Below are positions 9,299 through 19,849 of a stretch of DNA of 29,525 nt, one piece after another. The DNA is taken from positions 1-29,525 of the forward strand of contig JAUCBJ010005621.1 in assembly GCA_032718475.1 (NCBI GenBank). Reading direction: 5' to 3'. The DNA is from Nemertoderma westbladi (lineage: Eukaryota; Xenacoelomorpha; Nemertodermatida; Nemertodermatidae). The number at the start of each line of letters is the position of its first letter. Positions within the stretch are counted from its first letter, which is position 1. The position numbers and the translations under genes are program-made. The notes beneath the pieces are model-generated. The model had not been told where the DNA came from. It was given only the letters and a program-made list of their open reading frames with translations, and did not search any database.

Positions 9299-10341
9299 CT
9301 GAAAGATCATTATTATACATTCATATTATTGTCGTATAAGAACATGGCGAGCATTGAATAATACACGAGTATTTTATACATAAAACGTTGAATACGCCAT
9401 AGCAAACTCCAGCTTATACTAAAATATAAATATATTACATTACGACGAAAGGGGTGGAATATTCATGGAACCAATTGATTTATATACCCTGGTACTAGTA
9501 TCCCTAGCCGATTCTAAGAATAAACGTTGTGTTTCTAAAACAGATCTGCTACCTGATGTAAATGCGAAACCCGTTCCTTGTTTAGTTGGGTGGGTTAACC
9601 GGAGGATTAACCGGTTAACTGGGTGGGTTAACCGGTGGATTTCTAAAAACTGCAGGAGTGCAATGCCTAGCCTATCTATAACCCGTCTAGCTGTACCATA
9701 CGCCATACGGTATAGCAGTGAAAAAAAATAAACTTTATTTGAGTATTGTTGGTTTCTGTAACATAAGTTCGTTTAGAATTTATATCCACAAATGTATAAC
9801 AAGGGTCGCGAAAAAGTTGTGAAAAGTTCCACTGGGATTTTACGTAATCCGAATAAAACGTCATTGCTGTAGTTACTTAATTTAAAACGGCTGCGTAAAT
9901 ATCTGCGTAAAACGAAGAACATTTACATGGGCGCAGCTTTACATTGAAAATTTACGAACCAAACTTGTGAAAGTGGTTCTAGTGAATACGTATGGTACTG
10001 AAATATAAAATAAACGTAAATGTGCAAACTGTTGATTAACATTAGCTTGATGTATATCGTCCGGGGTGTACAGTACTCTATACCCCTAACCTAACTTATA
10101 ATATAACCCCAATATTGACTAGCGAACGAATCACTTAGCAATACATTTTATGCGTGTTATTCAACTTACTAGCAATGCTGCTAGGCTGCATATCCCGTAT
10201 TCTGGTGTAGAAAATGCCATTGCATAATCCCAGTAGCACCCTGTAGGTACGACGGAATAATCATGCTGGCCACTGGTCAGACTGTGAATTAACTTATTAT
10301 ATATTACAAGTGGTATTAGGTGAATAAATTAATCAACATAC
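9299..10341 (-). other. Lipoxygenase intron D-E (1043 bp)
   Basis: No gene found. A short direct repeat GGGTGGGTTAACCGG occurs twice (near 9588-9602 and 9621-9635), with palindromic GGTTAACC and AACCGGTT words between. Open frames on both strands at 9440-9860 show no recognisable protein. Confidence 0.7.
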
Positions 10342-10477
10342 CACTTTATCCGAATTCGGTAGATTTACCTCCCTCAATCTCGATAAGTCGCATATGTACA
10401 ATGACCCTTTAGCTATAGCTTCGTCCAACGTTAATCCATCCAGAAACTGCCCTACCAGCTCATTGGTTACTTTAAAG
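10342..10477 (-). CDS. Lipoxygenase exon D
   Basis: The acceptor is TTTTGCAG before 10477 and the donor is GTATGT at 10341. The 136 bp give one base completing a codon from exon C, then 45 codons. It reads FKVTNELVGQFLDG, then LTLDEAIAKGSLYICDL. It corresponds to the early catalytic-domain segment of animal lipoxygenases between the conserved G-NP block and the iron-ligand helix, with the typical VT-E--- and L---I--G-I-I-D pattern. It is short and easy to miss without splice-phase reasoning. The exact phase fit at both ends with C and E makes it secure. Confidence 0.92.
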
Positions 10478-10830
10478 CTGCAAAATATATATTCAATGAA
10501 TTATTATTCATCGCAAATTCGGTTGTAAACAATAACCAAAATAGACAATAATCATAATATTTAAACATTCCGTCTCAATGAAACAATTAAAACACACGGC
10601 TCATTATACTGCAGTAGCGAGGGTACGAAATGAAATATTAAATTAATAAACAATATAGGTCTGTCGTAATTGAAGATGCCAAAGTCTTTTGTCATTATAT
10701 AGGCTCCATAACTGGGTCAGAGTTGCGCTTGGGTTTCCATTTACAGTACCTTATGTACAAAACTGATTATTCACGATTATACATTCTCCTACACAATACA
10801 TGAACTACAGTATGTCTGGATTTTCCCTTA
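10478..10830 (-). other. Intron C-D, 3' part without features
   Basis: AT-rich intron sequence between exon D and the exon-C-like fragment. One minus-strand reading near 10640-10754 contains NGNPSAT but has no splice signals or family match, so it is not called. Confidence 0.5.
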
Positions 10831-10832
10831 CC

Positions 10833-10888
10833 CGTTTGATCGTTGTTGGATTACAACCACCAATCAACTCTCTGGTACCCACAGCAGG
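10833..10888 (-). pseudogene. Degenerate partial copy of lipoxygenase exon C (C')
   Basis: This 56-bp stretch matches exon C bases 19297-19348 with a few substitutions and one 4-bp insertion. On the minus strand it still reads GGCNPTTIKRVR, as exon C reads GGCNPTMIKRVR. The insertion puts the preceding GYQRV in another frame, and no donor exists at the equivalent place. It lies directly after the 3' end of a LINE fragment. It is a non-functional exon relic, not an alternative exon. Confidence 0.8.
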
Positions 10889-10889
10889 C

Positions 10890-11750
10890 AATACTACTAC
10901 TACACTACTACTATGATCGGCATGCTGCATTGCAGCTGCATTTTTAAGAATGCTGTGCAGACTTGTCAGCAAAATTGCGCCGCCACAACTCCCTATCACC
11001 CATGACATTTCCTAGATCATCGACATCTTCTAGGCCAGTGCCCTTTAAGAGGCGTACAAAGAAAGTCATGGGCTTTCAACGATGTATTCGCTCCATGAGG
11101 CCGCCAAAGCACTAGATTATGCACTGGCTGGTCCTCACGGCGTAAGCAATGTCCTGCAAAGCGGAGGCGGCTTTGTTCTAGTGTTAAGCTTGGGGGAACC
11201 AATGAGACACCTCCAATGTTATATAGTGTCTGGTTGGAGATGTGTGCATTGTACTTGACACAATGAACCCGGCGTAGCATTCTTGTGAATGTGCCATCCA
11301 GAGATTTGGTGTCCTCAGCAGTTAGAGCCAGCATGGACTCCCATAGAGGAGTACGGGAACTACTGCTGCTCTAAATAATCGGACCTTAAGTTTCCGATTA
11401 ATTCTCGGAGACTTCCAAATCCTGGAAAGCCTATTCAAGGCTGCCCATGCCTTTCCCTTACGTATTCGAAGGTCCTCACCTGACTTCCGGATCCATGATC
11501 CCAGGTAACAGAAGTCATCCACATGCTCAAGCATACCATCCTTTGAGCTTATACTCATCCGGTCAGAAACTTGCTGAGGACTTTCAAAGTTAACTATCAA
11601 AATGTTGGTCTTTCTGTAGTTAATAAAAAGACCAACACTAGAAGCAGCATGTTCTAATGAGCTGAGGAGCCGTTGGGCTGTCTCTAGTGATTCGGGGAGT
11701 ACTTGTACTTCTAAGTCATCAGCACAGACGTTAATCTCGACTTTGCGGTG
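10890..11750 (-). mobile_element. Non-LTR retrotransposon, 3' part (RT C-terminus and tail)
   Basis: The minus-strand reading starts near 11750 with an RT active-site remnant (VCADDLEV, where the family has an aromatic residue before ADD). It continues through SVGLFINYRKT, FCYLGSWI and VLLYGS, then in a second frame through LDGTFTRMLRRV and LRFAGHCLRR. A third frame finishes GDRELWRRNFADKSAQHS with a stop at 10944-10946. At least two frameshifts are present, one near 11325-11334. After a short 3' region comes a (TAG)n-like run at about 10896-10920, the simple-repeat tail typical of several LINE clades. It is collinear with the endonuclease part at 18150-19150. I do not assign a clade firmly. 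Confidence 0.85.
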
Positions 11751-11921
11751 GTTGAGTAAAGTCCCCGAACTCGCTGTCAATAATGGGTTACGTAACGAAA
11801 GGGTTCGCACTTGCCTTAGGGCCGGCCGAAAATACGGGCCATTTTTTCTCAGCGAGACATACCTGTGAAAAAAATTAATGTCCACATTTTTTCTCACTAA
11901 AATCTGTAGAAAACAGAGCAA

Positions 11922-12900
11922 GAAAGTGCATCTTTCGACTACTTTCTATCCCTAAATTTGTGATAGAAAGTGCAAACTTATAGCTCAGTCGACCGTTGCT
12001 GTGTTATTTATTATAGTTCGAGACCTGATGGCAGGGAAATAATAAAACATGGACAGTAAAACTTTAAAATAATTATGAACAATGGAATTAATTTTATTTA
12101 TTTGTGGGGAATTATTTGTAGTTATGCCCTTAAACTTTCTAGAACAACCAAATAATGACGGGGTGATATACTGTAAATACTGTACATAACTATGGCGTGG
12201 AGATATGGTAGTGCGAAATTATTTTTTTTTACCGGAAACTGGATTTATAAATATAGGCCCGGCTTCTCAAAACTCAATTAACTTAAATTGGGCGCTTAAT
12301 CTAAGTGTTTTGTTTCTAAGTGCCCCCTTAAATTTAATTTCAGTTTCTCAAAACTTAAATGGCCATTTAAAGTTTCACATTTAAGGGAGAACTTATGTAA
12401 CCCTGGGACGTACCTTATCAGGCCACTTAAGTCTTAAGTAAATAAAAATATGCAGTTTGCTTTGTGCCGGTAATGTTATGGTTTTTGGCTTTTGTTCCAG
12501 TAGTTATAAATAGGCATTGACGAAAATCGAGAGTAAACAACATCAAACTCAATCCACTACAAATCAGATAGTGGCCACATTGGCCGTAAGTGAAATAATG
12601 TACAGTTTATTGTGTTGTTTAGAGAACACCGTCACTGTAACCTGCTCCTTAATGGTCCTTAATAATTTTTTACTCAATTGCCATCAAACATATACCAAAA
12701 TGTTCAGCAGCTTTAGGACTACTATCGTTGGTTTTGTAAAACATGTAGATTAGGATCATCATTTGGATTTTCTAGAACCGATTTTGTAACAGCTACCCTT
12801 TGTCTTGTCTATCACAAAATATTTGATTTCCAAAATATAGCCCGGATATAAAAAAAACTCCCATAAATTTTTCAAAAACAATAATTTTGTGCTAAAATTT
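11922..12900. other. Intron C-D stretch, possible transposon terminus
   Basis: No gene recognised. Bases 12255-12445 are made of TTAA-rich words with CTTCTCAAAACTCAA and TTTCTCAAAACTTAA (twice, about 90 bp apart), similar in style to the ends of some DNA transposons. No inverted partner or target duplication was found. A 78-codon plus-strand frame at 12517-12753 has no recognisable content. Confidence 0.4.
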
Positions 12901-12944
12901 TCATAGAAGATAGCCTACATATCTAGGTCCATTTTCCCAAAGTC

Positions 12945-13417
12945 TTGGACCAAGAACTTCAAGTCTTAAAAACTAAAACTGTTCTCGCCGAAGTTACCTC
13001 TCTCCTTAATGGGCGTCCCCTCAGGCCTCACCCATGTCAGTGTATAGACTCAACTGACCCTGAGGCGTTGACCCATAACCACCTGCTGTTCGGAAGCGGT
13101 AACCCTAACTTACCCCAGGGTTATTCCTGGACAAAGAAGGTTGCTCTAGACGCCGTTAGAGGGCGTCGCAAACCCTAGTCAACCACTTCTGGCGTCACTG
13201 GCTCAGAGAATATGTTCCCAATCTCATCGAGCAACGTAACCTTCAGGTCGGGGACGTTGTTATCCTTGTTGACCTCTCCTCACCCCGAGGTCATTGGCCT
13301 CTTGGGCATGTCATCAAAACCCATCTAGGGCCCGATCGAGATGTGTGCGCAGCATGCGAGCCCGAATCCGCGGCAAAGATTATGTTCGTCCTGTCGCGAA
13401 ACTTTGGCTCTTTGTAG
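12945..13417 (+). pseudogene. BEL/Pao retrotransposon integrase C-terminal remnant
   Basis: Plus-strand readings in three frames give, in order, LAEVTSLLNGRPL, LTHNHLLFG, SRRR and VNHFWRHWLREYVPNL. NLQVGDVVILVD and PRGHWPLGHVI follow, then a final RGKDYVRPVAKLW. This is the conserved tail of BEL/Pao integrase. There is a frameshift near 13140, a TAG at 13162-13167 in the right frame, and another shift near 13336. No LTR or rest of pol is seen, so this is a fragment. It is opposite in direction to the host gene. Confidence 0.85.
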
Positions 13418-13553
13418 AAGCTCAAGAGCGCAGTCGCAGTGGAAAGCCATGAACAGTGTACTCTTGAGCCGGTTATAACGCGCCCTTGAGCCATGTTATA
13501 GCGGACATTCATACCCAGTAACTCAATATCACCCCGTAAACTCAATGTCACTC

Positions 13554-13561
13554 TGTATATA
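13554..13561. repeat. hAT target-site duplication, left copy
   Basis: TGTATATA directly before the CAG terminus, matching TGTATATA at 14924-14931. Eight base pairs is the hAT-superfamily length. The right copy merges into a TA-rich microsatellite, which lowers certainty a little. Confidence 0.7.
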
Positions 13562-14923
13562 CAGTGGCGGTTCTAGGGGGGGGGGGGGCAAGGGGGCATC
13601 TGCCCCTCCCCAGGTATCTTGGGGGGGGGGGGGGGGGGGGGCTTGCCCCATCCCCCAAAGGTAATTGAATGTTGATTAATGTGAATGTGAATTGATTAAT
13701 AATGAAAGGTAATGTGGCAAATCCGTACCAGTGGGTACCGACATTTGCTCGAAAACAGACCTCTCTGGGAAAAGACTTATATTTTTTTCAAAATTTAGTT
13801 ACTACCCGGCGGTCTCCATTATAAAACACTCAGATATTTTTGTAAAATTCTGGAACTTTGGGGATTCGGGAAAAAAATTTTTTCAAAGTATAATAATTTT
13901 TTTTAATGTTTCTTTTTGTTTATTTTTTTTTCATTGGGGGTTGCGACGAACTGTAGCTTGTTTCCGAAACGTGCAGTGGCGTGCAGAAGGGGGGGGGGGG
14001 GGAGACGGCCCCGGGCGCCACCTCCCAAGGTGCGCCAAAATTTCAGCAGTAGTGGCATCATAGCCAGCTGATAGTATAATGGTGGTTCCAAGTTTAGCTT
14101 ATTTTAGTCAATCCAACATACAAACATACATACAGTTTGGTTCTGTATTGGTTGCATAGCCTTTCAGCACTGCCCACATTGCACATGTGAAGGTGTAACA
14201 GGTGAGAAGGTAGATGTCTCCTGCGATTGGTCCATGGTATGGTCACTGGAAATATCTCCATTGGTAAGTTCAGTGGCTTGGTGGTTTAAGGCATGTGCAA
14301 GTAAATTTAAGCAGTAAATTTCTTAATATAATATAATTTTGCAATTAAAATAGTCTGAATTAATAATTTTCAACAGGGTTAAAAATACAAATAATGGCCC
14401 ATTACATTTAAGTCAAATTAAACTCAGTCTTTCATTTAATTACTTCAATATTTTCCACTACCACAAATGTTATGAAAGTTTGTGCGGCTAAAAATACTAA
14501 AGTATATTTATTGCCTCTTAAATAATTAAATATAAGATAATTATTTTATTGCGCAGAACACCATCCCCATACCGAAACCTAACTAACCAAAACAATAAAC
14601 GATATCATTACAAATTAATGGAAAGGAGTGCCACACACGTCGCGTCTCTCCTCCACATCTTTGGAACGATACGGGTTACCACCAGCTGACGGCTGCGACC
14701 CTTCCATTAACAAAATAATTAGATAATTAGAGTAGACGGGTTTAGACAAAGTTGTTGTTAGGAATGTTTTTTTTTGAACGATTTAAAGCTGGCGTTTATA
14801 AACGTGTCCAGATTGGACTCCACTGCTTGCGTGGGCCATTTACAAGTCCGAAAAATTGACCTCAGCAAATTAAATACTGTATTTCCCCCCCTCCCCCCAA
14901 GCAAAATCCTAGAACCGCCCCTG
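13562..14923. mobile_element. Non-autonomous hAT-like DNA transposon
   Basis: Left end CAGTGGCGGTTCTAGG and the inverted right end CAGGGGCGGTTCTAGG differ at one of 16 bases. Both continue inward into G-rich runs. The 1362-bp element is flanked by the 8-bp duplication TGTATATA. Inside there is no transposase frame. A second CAGTGGCGTGCAG-type terminus at about 13975, followed by a G run, suggests a nested or composite element whose other end was not found. It probably depended on a hAT transposase encoded elsewhere. Confidence 0.75.
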
Positions 14924-15002
14924 TGTATATATATATATGTATATATGTATGTATATATGTATATATGTATGTATATATGTATATATATATGTATATATGT
15001 AG
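14924..15002. repeat. TATATG microsatellite
   Basis: About 79 bp made of TATA and TATG words between the hAT right end and the 56-57 bp minisatellite. It includes the right copy of the hAT target duplication. Confidence 0.85.
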
Positions 15003-15037
15003 ACATTGCATTCCCTTACATTCCCTCCCTGTCGTTA

Positions 15038-17714
15038 TATTATTGGCACACTTTGTATGTTTCCAACCACATTCCGTACACATACACAGTCTACATTATT
15101 GGTCCACTTTGTATTTTTCCAACCACATTCCGTACACATACACAGTCTACATTATTGGTCCACTTTGTATTTTTCCAACCACATTCCGTACACATACACA
15201 GTCTACATTATTGGTCCACTTTGTATTTTTCCAACCACATTCCGTACACATACACAGTCTACATTATTGGCCCCCCTTTGTATTTTTCCAACCACATTCC
15301 GTACACATACACAGTCTACATTATTGGTCCCCCTTTGTATTTTTCCAACCACATTCCGTACACATACACAGTCTACATTATTGGCACACTTTGTATTTTT
15401 CCAACCACATTCCGTACACATACACAGTCTACATTATTGGCCCCCCTTTGTATTTTTCCAACCACATTCCGTACACATACACAGTCTACATTATTGGCAC
15501 ACTTTGTATGTTTCCAACCACATTCCGTACACATACACAGTCTACATTATTGGCACACTTTGTATTTTTCCAACCACATTCCGTACACATACACAGTCTA
15601 CATTATTGGTCCCCCTTTGTATTTTTCCAACCACATTCCGTACACATACACAGTCTACATTATTGGCACACTTTGTATGTTTCCAACCACATTCCGTACA
15701 CATACACAGTCTACATTATTGGCACACTTTGTATGTTTCCAACCACATTCCGTACACATACACAGTCTACATTATTGGCACACTTTGTATTTTTCCAACC
15801 ACATTCCGTACACATACACAGTCTACATTATTGGCACACTTTGTATGTTTCCAACCACATTCCGTACACATACACAGTCTACATTATTGGCCCCCCTTTG
15901 TATTTTTCCAACCACATTCCGTACACATACACAGTCTACATTATTGGCCCCCCTTTGTATGTTTCCAACCACATTCCGTACACATACACAGTCTACATTA
16001 TTGGCACACTTTGTATGTTTCCAACCACATTCCGTACACATACACAGTCTACATTATTGGTCCCCCTTTGTATGTTTCCAACCACATTCCGTACACATAC
16101 ACAGTCTACATTATTGGCCCCCCTTTGTATTTTTCCAACCACATTCCGTACACATACACAGTCTACATTATTGGCCCCCCTTTGTATTTTTCCAACCACA
16201 TTCCGTACACATACACAGTCTACATTATTGGCCCCCCTTTGTATTTTTCCAACCACATTCCGTACACATACAGTCTACATTATTGGCCCCCCTTTGTATG
16301 TTTCCAACCACATTCCGTACACATACACAGTCTACATTATTGGCCCCCCTTTGTATTTTTCCAACCACATTCCGTACACATACACAGTCTATATTATTGG
16401 CCCCCTTTGTATTTTTCCAACCACATTCCGTACACATACACAGTCTATATTATTGGCCCCCTTTGTATTTTTCCAACCACATTCCGTACACATACACAGT
16501 CTACATTATTGGCCCCCCTTTGTATTTTTCCAACCACATTCCGTACACATACACAGTCTACATTATTGGCCCCCCTTTGTATTTTTCCAACCACATTCCG
16601 TACACATACACAGTCTACATTATTGGCACACTTTGTATTTTTCCAACCACATTCCGTACACCTACACAGTCTACATTATTGGCCCCCCTTTGTATTTTTC
16701 CAACCACATTCCGTACACATACACAGTCTACATTATTGGCACACTTTGTATTTTTCCAACCACATTCCGTACACATACACAGTCTACATTATTGGTCCCC
16801 CTTTGTATTTTTCCAACCACATTCCGTACACATACACAGTCTACATTATTGGCACACTTTGTATGTTTCCAACCACATTCCGTACACATACACAGTCTAC
16901 GTTATTGGCACACTTTGTATGTTTCCAACCACATTCCATACACATACACAGTCTACATTATTGGCACACTTTGTATTTTTCCAACCACATTCCGTACACA
17001 TACACAGTCTACATTATTGGCATACTTTGTATGTTTCCAACCACATTCCGTACACATACACAGTCTACATTATTGGCCCCCCTTTGTATTTTTCCAACCA
17101 CATTCCGTACACATACACAGTCTACATTATTGGCCCCCCTTTGTATGTTTCCAACCACATTCCGTACACATACACAGTCTACATTATTGGCACACTTTGT
17201 ATGTTTCCAACCACATTCCGTACACATACACAGTCTACATTATTGGTCCCCCTTTGTATGTTTCCAACCACATTCCGTACACATACACAGTCTACATTAT
17301 TGGCCCCCCTTTGTATTTTTCCAACCACATTCCGTACACATACACAGTCTACATTATTGGCCCCCCTTTGTATTTTTCCAACCACATTCCGTACACATAC
17401 ACAGTCTACATTATTGGCCCCCCTTTGTATTTTTCCAACCACATTCCGTACACATACACAGTCTACATTATTGGCCCCCCTTTGTATGTTTCCAACCACA
17501 TTCCGTACACATACACAGTCTACATTATTGGCCCCCCTTTGTATTTTTCCAACCACATTCCGTACACATACACAGTCTATATTATTGGCCCCCTTTGTAT
17601 TTTTCCAACCACATTCCGTACACATACACAGTCTATATTATTGGCCCCCTTTGTATTTTTCCAACCACATTCCGTACACATACACAGTCTACATTATTGG
17701 CCCCCCTTTGTATT
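15038..17714. repeat. Minisatellite 1: 56-57 bp unit, about 47 copies
   Basis: I count 47 occurrences of the core CCACATTCC(G/A)TACAC over 2677 bp. Units differ mainly in a linker after TATTGG. It is CACAC, TCCAC, a five-C or six-C run, or T plus five C, which makes units 56 or 57 bp. A T/G alternation follows in GTAT(T/G)TTTCC. No unit contains a stop codon in any plus-strand frame, so three overlapping frames of more than 900 codons span the array. They are an artefact of the repeat. The pattern of variants shows a long internal duplication (see findings). It lies in lipoxygenase intron C-D. Confidence 0.97.
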
Positions 17715-17784
17715 ATGTATTAGTTAGGTGTGCCATTCTGTTGCTGTTGTCCTCCACCATTGTACCGTATATTGCATTCTATTA

Positions 17785-17888
17785 CATTCTATTGGCCTAC
17801 TTATTAATTAACAATTCAGCCTGTACTTTCCCTACGCATTCTATTGGCCTACTTATTAATTAACAATTCAGCCTGTACTTTCCCTACG
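17785..17888. repeat. Perfect 52-bp tandem duplication
   Basis: Bases 17785-17836 and 17837-17888 are identical as read. Each begins CATTCTATTGGCCTAC and ends TTTCCCTACG. Identity suggests a recent event. Confidence 0.9.
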
Positions 17889-18140
17889 CAATGGTTTGTG
17901 TATAAATACTGGTGCTCCCATTGCCTATTAACTTGCTTGCCCTGTTGTTTGTTCGCAGTGGTCGCTGTACTTGTCCTTGTTTTTAGTTACCGTGTTAATA
18001 TTCAGATTTCCTGCCGCCTTTTATTTATTTTTTTAACCATTCGAAACGAAATAAACATTTTATTTATACTCAAAATGGCATCGTTTCCTGATCAACCCGA
18101 AACCACTGAACCCAATCGACTCTCTATATTTACCCACATC
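17889..18140 (+). promoter_or_regulatory. Promoter-like / LTR-leader-like remnant
   Basis: A TATAAATA word at 17901-17908, an AATAAA at 18050-18055 and an ATG at 18077 opening MASFPDQPETTEPNRL lie in order. The reading is cut off about 70 bp later by LINE sequence on the other strand. The arrangement resembles the 5' end of a retroelement or short gene truncated at the LINE border, but no family was recognised. Low confidence. Confidence 0.3.
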
Positions 18141-18149
18141 CCCAGATGT

Positions 18150-19150
18150 GCACAAAATGGCAACGGATGATGCGGTTAGAGATTTGGTCTATTTTGTCCA
18201 ATGCTGCATGTGCAGTTGGATTCATCAATAGACCAATTCCACCATTGCCACAATAATCTGCTGATGCGAGGGCGAGTCGCAAACCGGCCCCCATGTCCTT
18301 AATCAGAACCTCATCAGTATGTCCAGTCTGCATTCGGTGCTCTTGAACACCCACTGCGCCAAGAGAAAGCTTATCTGCCAAGGCAGTCAGCTCACCTTGT
18401 CGCATTGAGGACCCGAGTGTTAGGGTGTTTACTGAGGCTAGTCTAGTGACTTGCCTCAGATTCACCAATGGCTTTGTTGGCCGGGGGGGAACATGAGAGT
18501 AGCCTCCAACTCCAGAATCCCTCCCCCCCTCACAATCTGGCCTCCCTGGTGACCCAGGGTTTTGGCCAGAAGGTCATCAGGAAAGCGACTCGCAGAATTA
18601 TTGTTGGCCGCTCTCTCTCCGGTAGGGTGTGAGACAGGCAGCCGGTCAGGAGATAACTGACGCCTGTGAGGCCGATTGTGTCCGGTAATTCCACTGGCCT
18701 CTAGTGGCCGGACCTCCGCATTATTAATGTAATCCATTGGGGGTTGGGGTGTGCTTTATTGCCGAGTCAGCTCTCGGGGCAAATACCACACCCTGGTTTG
18801 CCATTCCACAGGGTGGGTGTCGCAGTGGAATCAGATATGAGGCCCATCACCCATATCTACTCTCGCGCACATGACCCACCATTGGCAGTGCAGCTCATCT
18901 GCTGGGTCATGCCCTGTATCCCTGCTGCCAGCCAGGTGCAGGTTGCTGTGAAGTGCACTCAGAGTGGACATGAGAAGACTCTACTCCTGACCAGCCATTG
19001 GTAGATCACCATCTGCCTGGCCAGGCCATACACCCCTGCAGCCAAGTATATTGGTCCGTAATCCACGATCAATGGGGTCCCTATCCCAGAACGAAGGGGG
19101 TTCTAGTTACAGGACCAGATTTGCCCTAGTAAGAGGGTCTATGCAGCCAC
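18150..19150 (-). mobile_element. Non-LTR retrotransposon, 5' part (5' UTR and endonuclease)
   Basis: Reading on the minus strand, a GC-rich leader (19150 to about 18740) is followed by a frame opening MDYINNAEVRPLEAS at 18737. After one frame change near 18465 it gives an AP-endonuclease N-terminus: RLASVNTLTLGSS, LGAVGVQEHRM (the glutamate of the active site) and GNGGIGLLMNP, then SNRIIRCHF. The domain stops abruptly near 18150, so the catalytic C-terminal half is absent. The order and strand fit with the RT part at 10890-11750 being the other end of the same insertion. The GC content contrasts with the AT-rich intron. Confidence 0.8.
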
Positions 19151-19230
19151 ATGTGGCACCTCAATAATCCTGCATGGAGGTGGCAAGTTTTCTTGATCAA
19201 TGACCTAGAATACCTGACATGACTGAATTA

Positions 19231-19265
19231 ATTACAACCATCAACTCTCTGATACCCAAACCAGG
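19231..19265 (-). pseudogene. Short copy of lipoxygenase exon C (C'')
   Basis: 35 bp matching exon C bases 19314-19348 at 33 of 35 positions. It starts 10 bp past the exon C donor and sits on the 5' side of the LINE. It corresponds to the same exon part as the start of C' on the LINE's other side. Confidence 0.8.
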
Positions 19266-19275
19266 CGATACTAAC

Positions 19276-19502
19276 TTATGTGGAAGCTTTCTAACTCGTT
19301 TAATCATTGTTGGATTACAACCACCAACTCTCTGATGCCCAAACCAGGAATCTTTATCCCAATGTCTCATCGATCTAGGGTACCGGAACCCCAATTGAAA
19401 GAATTTATGCCAGTCTGTAAGATGGCGAATCTTCCCAATATTCATCAACCATATTATCTTAGCCTTCACAAACGAACTGTCTCGTTTATTAATGATGTTG
19501 GC
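19276..19502 (-). CDS. Lipoxygenase exon C, start of catalytic domain
   Basis: The acceptor is AATTAACAG before 19502 and the donor is GTTAGT at 19275. The 227 bp give 75 codons plus two bases, which combine with the first base of exon D to make an Asn codon. It reads ANIINKRDSSFVKAK, then IIWLMNIGKIRHL and DWHKFF. MRHWDKDSWFG, HQRVGGCNPTMIKRVRK and LPH follow. The W-x-D---FG-Q---G-NP-x-I-R pattern followed by LP is the hallmark of this part of animal lipoxygenases. It starts in phase 0 as required by exon B. It has two partial duplicates in the following intron. Confidence 0.94.
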
Positions 19503-19849
19503 CTGTTAATTATAAGAAATAGGCATAATATACATTACACAATAATAATATGAGAAAAATAATAATTCGTCAACATTCTTGGAAGTAACTTGAAGTCACA
19601 TGCAATTCACTTCATATTCTAAAGCATTTGTTTGAGGAAAAAGTTAACGTCATGTTAACTTGTAAAGCTGTCTGAGAAAAAAGAAAGTATTTTTTTGTAA
19701 AGTAAATATTCTAGAATATTAATATTCATTTTACTCCAAACATGTAACATTTCTATGCTCTGTCCAGATTATGCTATCAAGTCAATATAAAAAATCAAAT
19801 GAATCCAAATTTGACACAAACTAACTGCTTTACCACAAGAGGTACCTAC
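19503..19849 (-). other. Lipoxygenase intron B-C (347 bp)
   Basis: A short AT-rich intron with no repeats or elements. It contrasts with the two 8.7-kb introns on either side of exons B and C. Confidence 0.85.

Noticed and set aside
10080-10095. Telomere-like CCTAACCTAAC
   Set aside because: Only about two units, with no extended array.
10833-10888. Mutually exclusive alternative exon of the lipoxygenase
   Set aside because: A 4-bp insertion breaks the frame, no donor occurs at the matching position, and only the 3' part of exon C is present.
15203-17625. Minus-strand cysteine-containing frames (repeated CVCVRNVVG)
   Set aside because: Also a by-product of the same repeat. There is no plausible start or signal, and the frame is broken repeatedly.
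15038-17714. CRISPR-like array
   Set aside because: There are no unique spacers between repeats, the units are contiguous, and the surroundings are an animal genome.
14774-17863. Three overlapping plus-strand frames of 905-1029 codons
   Set aside because: They are translations of the 56-57 bp repeat in each frame. All three are open at once, none resembles a protein, and unit length changes move the reading between frames without consequence.
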